From NCBI RefSeq assembly GCF_000340965.1, contig NZ_ANAY01000024.1, positions 24,053 to 88,052 of the forward strand: 64,000 nt of DNA, in the 5' to 3' direction. The notes under the pieces are model-generated. The model saw nothing but the letters and a program-made list of their open reading frames with translations, was not told where the DNA came from and made no database searches. This document shows, piece after piece, positions 26,754-34,669 of the stretch (the first letter of the stretch is position 1; every line of letters begins with the position of its first letter). This DNA comes from Nocardiopsis kunsanensis DSM 44524 (GTDB taxonomy: Bacteria > Actinomycetota > Actinomycetes > Streptosporangiales > Streptosporangiaceae). The position numbers were made by a program, and so were the translations under genes.

Positions 26754-28010
26754 TCAGGCCTGCAACTGTGTGACGGCGTGCTCGGCGATGTCGGTGCGGT
26801 GGAAGGAACCGCGCAGCTCGATGCGCGAGACCGCCGCGTAGGCACGGTCGCGGGCCTGACGCAGGTCCGCGCCGGTGCCCACCGCGTTCAGCACCCGACC
26901 GCCGTTGGCCTTGACCCCGCCGTCGGGCGCCCACGCCGTGCCGGCGTGCAGAACGTAGGCACCCTCCAGGGCGTTGGCGGCGTCCAGCCCGTGCACGAGG
27001 TCGCCCTTGACCGGGTCGCCGGGGTAGTTCTCGGCGGCGACCACCACGGTCACGGCCGCACCCGTCTTCCAGTTCAGTGAACCGATCGCGCCCAGCCCGC
27101 CCGTGTCGGTGGCCTGCAGGACCGCGCCGACCGGTGTGGACAGGCGGTCCAGGATCACCTGGGTCTCCGGGTCACCGAAGCGCGCGTTGAACTCGATCAC
27201 CCGGGGGCCCTGCGAGGTCAGGGACAGGCCGACGTACAGCAGCCCCTGGTAGCGGGCTCCGCGCCGGTTCATCTCCACGAGCGTGGGACGCACGACCGAC
27301 CCCATGACCTCGTCGGTCAGGCCGGCCGGGGCCCACGGAACGGGGGAGTAGGCACCCATCCCGCCGGTGTTGGGGCCCAGGTCGCCGTCGTGGGCGCGCT
27401 TGAAGTCCTGGGCCGGCAGCAGCGGGAGCGCGTGCTTGCCGTCGCTGAGCACGAACAACGACACCTCGGGGCCGTCGAGGAACTCCTCGACGACCACACG
27501 TCCGCATTCGCGCGCGTGGCGCTCGGCGAGTGCACGGTCCTCGGTGACCACGACACCCTTGCCGGCGGCCAGGCCGTCGTTCTTGACCACGTAGGGCGGG
27601 CCGAAGGTGTCGAGGGCCTCGGCGACCTGGCTCGCGGTGCGGCACGCCCGGGCCTTCGCGGTGGGCACACCGGCGGCCTCCATGACCTCCTTGGCGAAGG
27701 CCTTGGACCCCTCCAGCCGTGCGGCGTCCTGGTCGGGGCCGAACACGGGGATACCGCGTTCGCGCAGGGCGTCGGGCACCCCGGCCACCAGAGGTGCCTC
27801 GGGTCCGATGACGACGAGCTCGGCGCGGATACGTGCGGCCAGCTCCGTCACTGCCAGGCCGTCGGTCACGTTGATCACGTGGTTCTCGGCCAGTTCGGAG
27901 ATACCCGGGTTGCCGGGGGCACAGTGCAGGTCGGTGATGCCCGGGTCCAGGGACAGGGCTCGGACGAGTGCGTGCTCGCGGCCTCCGCCGCCGAGAACGA
28001 GGGCTTTCAC
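26754..28010 (-). CDS. purD: Phosphoribosylamine-glycine ligase
   Basis: 418 residues, typical for PurD. VLGGGGREHALVRAL at the N-terminus, NDGLAAGKGVVV in the ATP-grasp domain, GPNTGGMGAYSP and RVIEFNARFGDPETQ are diagnostic. The enzyme joins phosphoribosylamine to glycine with ATP. It starts at GTG 28010 with AAGAGG upstream. It lies 53 bases after purA and 8 bases before purC, forming a purA-purD-purC operon. Confidence 0.96.
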   Translation of the reverse strand: MKALVLGGGGREHALVRALSLDPGITDLHCAPGNPGISELAENHVINVTDGLAVTELAARIRAELVVIGPEAPLVAGVPDALRERGIPVFGPDQDAARLEGSKAFAKEVMEAAGVPTAKARACRTASQVAEALDTFGPPYVVKNDGLAAGKGVVVTEDRALAERHARECGRVVVEEFLDGPEVSLFVLSDGKHALPLLPAQDFKRAHDGDLGPNTGGMGAYSPVPWAPAGLTDEVMGSVVRPTLVEMNRRGARYQGLLYVGLSLTSQGPRVIEFNARFGDPETQVILDRLSTPVGAVLQATDTGGLGAIGSLNWKTGAAVTVVVAAENYPGDPVKGDLVHGLDAANALEGAYVLHAGTAWAPDGGVKANGGRVLNAVGTGADLRQARDRAYAAVSRIELRGSFHRTDIAEHAVTQLQA

Positions 28011-28063
28011 TGGAGGGGGCCTCTTCGTGATGGAAGGACTGGTGCGTGCGGTGGCGGTCGGGG

Positions 28064-29359
<1,296 letters not shown>

Positions 29360-29541
29360 TTAGTTCGACACCGGAGCCGGGGTGCAACAGGCCCCGAACA
29401 TGGATGAACCCCTGGCGCAAGGCAGCGACAGGGGCCGTTGCGTATTGAGCGTACACGACCTGCGGTTCCCGGTTAAGAGGAGATCTGTCCACTGCGGGCA
29501 GCGGGAAATGTGGGGCACGGCACGCTCACGCTGACGCCGTC

Positions 29542-29958
29542 TCAGCTGTTGAGAGCCTTGTCGGCCTCGGTGCTGGACTCACGCAGGAGCGTCGAGCAGC
29601 GGTCGGCCTCCTCGGCGTCACCGATCTGCTCGGAGGCCCGGGCGAGGGCGTTCAGGGCGCGCAGGAAACCGCGGTTGGGCTCGTGGTCCCACGGGATCGG
29701 CCCGTGGCCCTTCCACCCGGAGCGGCGGAGCTGGTCCAGGCCGCGGTGGTAACCGGTGCGCGCGTAGGCGTAGGCGGTCACCGGCTCCCCGTCGGCCAGG
29801 GCGCGCTCGGCCAGGAGGGCCCAGGCAGCGGAGAAAGCGGGGAAACGGCCGGCGACCGGCTTGGGGTCGTCGGCGGACTCGAGGGCCTCGCGCGCTTCCT
29901 GGTTGTCGGGCAGGCGTGTCTCGGGCGGGTCGTTCAGCAGGTTCTGGTGCAGGTTCAT
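29542..29958 (-). CDS. DUF3151 family protein
   Basis: 138 residues, all helical in appearance. WKGHGPIPWDHEPNRGFLRALNALARASE and AYARTGYHRGLDQLRRSGW are the characteristic stretches of DUF3151, a small actinobacterial cytoplasmic family of unknown function. It lies 99 bases downstream of fbaA on the same strand, a pairing common in actinobacteria as far as I recall. Cotranscription with fbaA is likely. Confidence 0.88.
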   Translation of the reverse strand: MNLHQNLLNDPPETRLPDNQEAREALESADDPKPVAGRFPAFSAAWALLAERALADGEPVTAYAYARTGYHRGLDQLRRSGWKGHGPIPWDHEPNRGFLRALNALARASEQIGDAEEADRCSTLLRESSTEADKALNS

Positions 29959-30057
29959 GCCCCCATCCTGCCACCGAGCAGGGCAGGACCTGCGATCGCC
30001 CGGCGGCCGGGTGGCGGCCGCCGGGCGGGGGCCCGGGCGTCCCCTCGGGGAGAGGCG

Positions 30058-31080
30058 TCACCGCATCTTGTTGCCCGCGGACTTCAGGCTCTTGGCGGCC
30101 TCGACGACACGGGCGGCCATGCCGGCCTCGGCGACCTTGCCGTAGGCGCGCGGGTCGTAGGCCTTCTTGCTACCGATCTCTCCGTCGATCTTCAGCACAC
30201 CGTCGTAGTTCTTCATGATGTGGTCGACGACCGGACGCGTGTAGGCGTACTGGGTGTCGGTGTCGACGTTCATCTTCACGACGCCGTAGTCGATGGCCTC
30301 GTGGATCTCCTCCAGGGTGGAGCCGGAGCCCCCGTGGAAGACGAAGTCGAACGGCTTGTCCTTGCCGTGCTTCTCGGAGACGGCGGTCTGGGCGTTCTTG
30401 AGTACCTCGGGGCGCAGCTTCACGAAGCCGGGCTTGTAGGAGCCGTGCACGTTGCCGAAGGTCAGGGCGGTCATGTAGTAGCCCTTCTCGCCCAGGCCGA
30501 GGACCTCGGCGGTGCGCAGCGCGTCCTGCGGGGTGGTGTAGAGCTTCTCGTTGATCTCGCCGACGATGCCGTCCTCCTCGCCGCCGACGACGCCCACCTC
30601 GATCTCCAGGATCGTGTTGGCGGCCTTGGACGAGAGCAGCAGCTCCTCGGCGATGCGCAGGTTGTCCTCGAGCTCCACGGCCGAGCCGTCCCACATGTGC
30701 GACTGGAACAGCGGCTCCTGGCCCTTGGAAGCGCGCTCCTTGGAGATCTCGAGCAGCGGGCGCACGAAGCTGTCGAGCTTGTTCTCGGGGCAGTGGTCGG
30801 TGTGCAGGGCGATGTTGACCGAGTACTTCTCGGCGACCACGCGTGCGAACTCGGCGAAGGCGACCGAACCGGTCACCATGTCCTTGACGGAGGCGCCGGA
30901 CAGGAACTCCGCGCCACCGGTGGAGATCTGGATGATGCCGTCGCTCTCGGCCTCCGCGAAGCCGCGCAGGGCGGCGTGCAGCGTCTGGCTGGAGGTCACG
31001 TTGATCGCCGGGTAGGCGAAACCCTCGGTCTTGGCGCGCTGAAGCATCTCGGCGTAGACGTCGGGGCTGGCGATGGGCAT
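30058..31080 (-). CDS. fbaA: Class II fructose-bisphosphate aldolase
   Basis: 340 residues, standard length for the long class IIA type. HTDHCPENKLDSFV has the catalytic Asp and zinc His. EIEVGVVGGEEDGI carries the Glu, then FGNVHGSYKPG and FVFHGGSGS the remaining zinc histidines and the phosphate site. NVDTDTQYAYTRPV closes the substrate site. The enzyme cleaves fructose 1,6-bisphosphate in glycolysis and reverses it in gluconeogenesis. Starts at ATG 31080. Confidence 0.97.
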   Translation of the reverse strand: MPIASPDVYAEMLQRAKTEGFAYPAINVTSSQTLHAALRGFAEAESDGIIQISTGGAEFLSGASVKDMVTGSVAFAEFARVVAEKYSVNIALHTDHCPENKLDSFVRPLLEISKERASKGQEPLFQSHMWDGSAVELEDNLRIAEELLLSSKAANTILEIEVGVVGGEEDGIVGEINEKLYTTPQDALRTAEVLGLGEKGYYMTALTFGNVHGSYKPGFVKLRPEVLKNAQTAVSEKHGKDKPFDFVFHGGSGSTLEEIHEAIDYGVVKMNVDTDTQYAYTRPVVDHIMKNYDGVLKIDGEIGSKKAYDPRAYGKVAEAGMAARVVEAAKSLKSAGNKMR

Positions 31081-31370
31081 GGCTTGCCTCCCTGGGTTCG
31101 GCGGTGTCGTCCAAGTATCGCGAATCCGTGGAGCCGTTGAAAAGGTCTAGACCAAAGTGCCCGGCGTTGTCGGTTTCACGTGGAGCGCGGGATGCCCGTT
31201 CCTTGCGCTTCTCCCAGGGAGCGTAGTCGACGGGATGATCTGTGAAGATGTGACCGAATTGTGTGATCGGTGCGGCTACTGGACGACTGCTGTCGCTTTT
31301 TGCCGTGATACACGCTACATTCGACGCCGTGGGAAGGCATAGGAACGATCCTCGTGGCGTTGGTCAGGTG

Positions 31371-31754
31371 ATGGCCATCGTTCTGGCCGTCGTGCTCTTG
31401 GTGGGCATGGTCGGCTTGGGCGTGTTTTTCTTCTACCGCTCGCTGCCGTCGACAGACACCAGCGTGAACGCGAACGCCTCCGAGGCATCCGTCGAAGAAG
31501 AACGTCCCGAGAACCTGGGAGCCCTGTACATCCAGGTCGTCGGGGAGTCCAGCAACGTCCATGTCCGGGAGCCCGGCGGCGACGTGCTCCTCGACTACGA
31601 GCTCAGACAGGGCCAGTCGGTGAACTACACCAGCGCAGAGGGCGGCCTCGAGGTCACCATCGAGGACCCGACCGCCGTGGAGGTCTTCGTCCACGGCGAG
31701 GAGCGCGACCTCTCCGACCGCGACCCGGAGTTCAGCTTCAGCATCGACGGCTGA
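31371..31754 (+). CDS. Single-pass membrane protein with RodZ-C-like extracellular domain
   Basis: About 127 residues from ATG 31371. One membrane helix (MAIVLAVVLLVGMVGLGVFFF) comes first, then an acidic linker and a small beta-rich domain (LYIQVVGESSNVHVREP, LRQGQSVNYTSAEGGLEVTIEDP). The latter resembles the RodZ C-terminal (DUF4115-like) domain, but the helix-turn-helix of RodZ is missing. A GTG at 31329 would add a basic N-terminus; the start is uncertain. It faces pyrE and no operon is evident. Confidence 0.65.
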   Translation: MAIVLAVVLLVGMVGLGVFFFYRSLPSTDTSVNANASEASVEEERPENLGALYIQVVGESSNVHVREPGGDVLLDYELRQGQSVNYTSAEGGLEVTIEDPTAVEVFVHGEERDLSDRDPEFSFSIDG

Positions 31755-31805
31755 TCCCGAACCGCGATCGGCCCTCTCCCGTGTGAACCGGGCCCGCGAA
31801 GACCC

Positions 31806-32339
31806 TCAGACGTCCAGGTCGGCGACGCCGAAGACCGACCGGTACTCCACCCCCTGCGCGGTGACCGCCTCCCGGGCTCCCCGGTCCAGGATCAACGCCA
31901 CCGCGACGACCTCGGCGCCCTCCTCGCGCAGCGCCTCCACGGCGGTCATCACCGAACCGCCCGTCGTCGAAGTGTCCTCCAGTGCCAGGACCCGGCGGCC
32001 CCGCACGTCCGGTCCCTCGATCCGCCGCTGCAGCCCGTGCGCCTTGCCGGACTTGCGCACCACGAAGGCGTCCAGCTTCCGGCCCCGCCCGTGTGCCGCG
32101 TGCATCATCGCCGAAGCCACCGGGTCCGCGCCCAGCGTCAGGCCGCCGACCGCGTCGAAGTCCAGGTCGGCGACGTTGTCCAACATCACCGATCCCACCA
32201 GCGGTGCCGACTCGCCGTCCAGGGTCACCCGGCGCAGATCCACGTAGTAGTCGGCCTCCTGCCCCGAGGACAGGGTCACCTTCCCGCGCACGACCGCCTT
32301 ATCGTTGATCTGACGCAGGAGTTCATCACGTTCGCTCAT
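31806..32339 (-). CDS. pyrE: Orotate phosphoribosyltransferase
   Basis: 177 residues. GKVTLSSGQEADYYVDLR is the typical N-terminal segment, VVRKSGKAHGLQRRIEGP the flexible loop, and VLALEDTSTTGGSVMTAVE the PRPP-binding motif. The enzyme converts orotate and PRPP to OMP in pyrimidine synthesis. It is alone, not in a pyr operon, and diverges from cutA with 65 bases between starts. Confidence 0.95.
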   Translation of the reverse strand: MSERDELLRQINDKAVVRGKVTLSSGQEADYYVDLRRVTLDGESAPLVGSVMLDNVADLDFDAVGGLTLGADPVASAMMHAAHGRGRKLDAFVVRKSGKAHGLQRRIEGPDVRGRRVLALEDTSTTGGSVMTAVEALREEGAEVVAVALILDRGAREAVTAQGVEYRSVFGVADLDV

Positions 32340-32404
32340 GCTCAGTGAGCCTAGAACACCGAGGTCCCGGCACGATGCCGGGAACCCAGGCCGGAAGGGT
32401 GACC

Positions 32405-32782
32405 ATGACGAAGTCCGACGACACCGTGAAGTCCGGAGGCACCGTGATTTCCGACGACGCCGTGCGGGTCGAGACCACCGTCGACACCGAGGAGGGTGCC
32501 CGGAACGTCGCCCGGTCAGTGGTCGAACACCAGGTCGCCGCGTGCGCCCAGGTCAGCGGACCCATCACCAGCTTCTACCGCTGGGAGGGCCAGGTGCAGA
32601 ACGACCCCGAGTGGATCGTCGTGATCAAGACCACGTCCGACCGCTTGGATGCCCTCACCAGCCGCATCCTCGACGTGCACCCCTACGACGTCCCCGAGAT
32701 CGTCGCGGTCCCCGTGGTCGGCGGGAACCCCGCCTACCTCGACTGGGTGCGGGAGGAGACCCGGGCAGGCGGTACGGCTTGA
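32405..32782 (+). CDS. cutA: CutA-type divalent cation tolerance protein
   Basis: 125 residues. After an N-terminal extension of about 20 residues, RVETTVDTEEGARNVARSVVEH and ACAQVSGPITSFYRWEG are the CutA1 signature, followed by HPYDVPEIVAVPV near the end. CutA proteins are trimers with a ferredoxin-like fold; a role in copper tolerance is known for E. coli but is not general. ATG 32405 follows GGAAGG. Its stop overlaps the next gene's TTG. Confidence 0.92.
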   Translation: MTKSDDTVKSGGTVISDDAVRVETTVDTEEGARNVARSVVEHQVAACAQVSGPITSFYRWEGQVQNDPEWIVVIKTTSDRLDALTSRILDVHPYDVPEIVAVPVVGGNPAYLDWVREETRAGGTA

Positions 32783-33363
32783 TCGCAGTACTGCTCCCCC
32801 CGCCCCTGAGTGCCCCCGGGCGCGTGCACACGCTCGCGCCCCACCTGGACGAGCACGGCCTGCACCCGGTCCTGCCGGAGATCCCCGACGACGACCGCGC
32901 CCCCTACGCCGCGCGTTACGTCGCCCGCGCGAGCCTGGAGACCGGTCGGCGCCTGCCCGCGGAGGATCCCCGCGCCCCGCTCGCCCTCGTGGCCGAGGGC
33001 GGTGCCGGACCCCTGCTCGGCGCCGTCGGGGCGGCCCAGCGTGCCGCCCACCGGCCCGTCCACGCGTACGTGTTCGTCGACGCGTGGCTGCCCCAGCCCG
33101 GGAGCCCCACCCGCACCGACATTGCCGCACGGCAGAGCCCCGAGGGCACCGTGCCCGACATGCCCGAGGTCCCGGAGGGTTACCTCACCGAGTCCCTGCC
33201 CGCCGTCGCCGACTGGCCCGACGCACCCTGCGGCTACCTGTGTGTGGACCCGGCCTTCGCGCACGTGGCCAAACTCGCGGGGATGCGCGGATGGACGGTG
33301 CGGGAGGCGAGCCAGGAGGACGCCGGCCCCGCGCTCGCGGAGTTGATCCACGCTCTGCGTTGA
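32779..33363 (+). CDS. Small alpha/beta hydrolase-like protein
   Basis: 194 residues from TTG 32779, which overlaps the cutA stop (TTGA). LVAEGGAGPLLGAVGAA and YVFVDAWLPQPG resemble a family of small actinobacterial alpha/beta-hydrolase-like proteins in which the nucleophile motif is weak or lost. No clear G-x-S-x-G is present, so catalysis is doubtful. Overlap with cutA means coupled translation; no functional link is known. Confidence 0.65.
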   Translation: MIAVLLPPPLSAPGRVHTLAPHLDEHGLHPVLPEIPDDDRAPYAARYVARASLETGRRLPAEDPRAPLALVAEGGAGPLLGAVGAAQRAAHRPVHAYVFVDAWLPQPGSPTRTDIAARQSPEGTVPDMPEVPEGYLTESLPAVADWPDAPCGYLCVDPAFAHVAKLAGMRGWTVREASQEDAGPALAELIHALR

Positions 33364-33739
33364 ACACGGCGGCGGGGGCCCGGCGGCTCGATCAGCCCCG
33401 CCGAGGCTCCCCGCCCCGTGCCTGCGCGAGCTTTTCGCGGAGCCGGTCGGGGATGTGCTCCCCGGCGCGGGGAAAACGCGCCGGACCCGCCCACCGTACG
33501 TACGGAGGGGACGCGCCGGCCTCCCCTTTGCCGGACGCGTCCCCGGGCGCCCCGGGGCGCCCCTCTCCGGAGGGTTCACGGGCCGCCCCCGACAGGGGCC
33601 AGAGGGCCCGGAACCGCGCTCCGGTGGGGCCGGCCACCGCCCCTCTCCCCTCTCGGGAGCAGCGGCCGGCTGGACCGTCCGACGCAGGGCCTCGTCTCCC
33701 CTCGATGCGGGCCGCGCAGCGCCGGACGGCGTCAGTGGG
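33364..33739. other. GC-rich intergenic region
   Basis: 376 bases of very high GC with several short inverted repeats (for example GTACGTAC and GGGCGCCCCGGGGCGCCC-like tracts). A minus-strand ORF of 81 codons at 33392-33637 ends in a helix-like EHIPDRLREKLAQARG and might be real, but has no supporting start site. Confidence 0.4.
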
Positions 33740-34492
33740 TCATCCACCTGCCAGGATGTCGAGCAGTGTCACGGCTTCCCGGTGGGTCGGAGGCAGCGCC
33801 ACTTCGCACACCGAGGCACCCGTGTCGCTGCCCGGTCCCGAACGCAGGGCCTGGACCTGCCCGGCCGGATCCGGGTGAGCGGGCACCAGGACGGCCACAC
33901 GTCCTCGGGAGAGCACACACACCGACTCACCGCGGGTGAAGAACCGGCCGAGCTCGTGCCCGAGCACGATCAGGCGAGCGGTGCGCCGCCATGGGTCGAG
34001 CCCGGCATCGAGCGAGACCACGAGCAACCGGTGGTGGGTGGCGGCAGGTTCGGCCTCCTCCGGGCAGCGGTAGAGCTCGGCCAAGCGGGTGCGCAGGTAG
34101 GCGTCGCTGGCCAGCCCGGTGAGCGGGTCCTGACAGGTGTCGGTACCGCGATCCGCGTCCGCCCACCCCTCTGCCAGGGCACGGAGCAGCTCCAGGGGCG
34201 GCTCGTCCCACCCGGCGACGTCGGTGAAGGCCGCCAGGTCGGTCAGGCTCTGCCCGACCCCGATGCTGTTACGGGCGCGAGCCGATCCGAGACGGGTGCA
34301 AGGGCCGGTCAGATCGCGGCCGTCGATGTGGGCCGCGCACACCGCGTCCACGGCCGGGGTCCACCAGTCCTCCGGCGCGGCCCAGCCCTTCGCCCGGCTG
34401 CGGCGTCCCCACGGAGCACGCAGGTCAAGGGCACGGGCACCGGTGTCCACGTCTGTCTCACCCACGGCAGTCCCCCCAGGTCGGTCGCTCAC
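33740..34492 (-). CDS. Degenerate GGDEF-like protein
   Basis: About 250 residues. DPLTGLASDAYLRTRLAELY in the middle is the typical opening of a GGDEF domain, and RRTARLIVLGHELGRFF fits its second helix. Where GGDEF should stand there is RGRVAVLV, so diguanylate cyclase activity is not expected; it may bind nucleotide or act by protein contacts. The N-terminal 100 residues match nothing I know. GTG 34492 has GGAG eight bases upstream; a GTG at 34531 is the alternative. It diverges from the sigma-fusion gene. Confidence 0.65.
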   Translation of the reverse strand: MSDRPGGTAVGETDVDTGARALDLRAPWGRRSRAKGWAAPEDWWTPAVDAVCAAHIDGRDLTGPCTRLGSARARNSIGVGQSLTDLAAFTDVAGWDEPPLELLRALAEGWADADRGTDTCQDPLTGLASDAYLRTRLAELYRCPEEAEPAATHHRLLVVSLDAGLDPWRRTARLIVLGHELGRFFTRGESVCVLSRGRVAVLVPAHPDPAGQVQALRSGPGSDTGASVCEVALPPTHREAVTLLDILAGG

Positions 34493-34669
34493 CTCGACGG
34501 CTCCGCCGAGGTCCTCCTGCACCCGTCTCACGGAGATCGGTGGCGGCTATGACGCAGATACGGGATATTTTCTCGAGAAAGTCAGAGAAGATCGAGAACC
34601 GGCCCCTCACCTGGTGCCGGACCTCCCTCTCCCGGTCTGTGAAGACTCCCCCCGAAGAAAGGACGTTGG

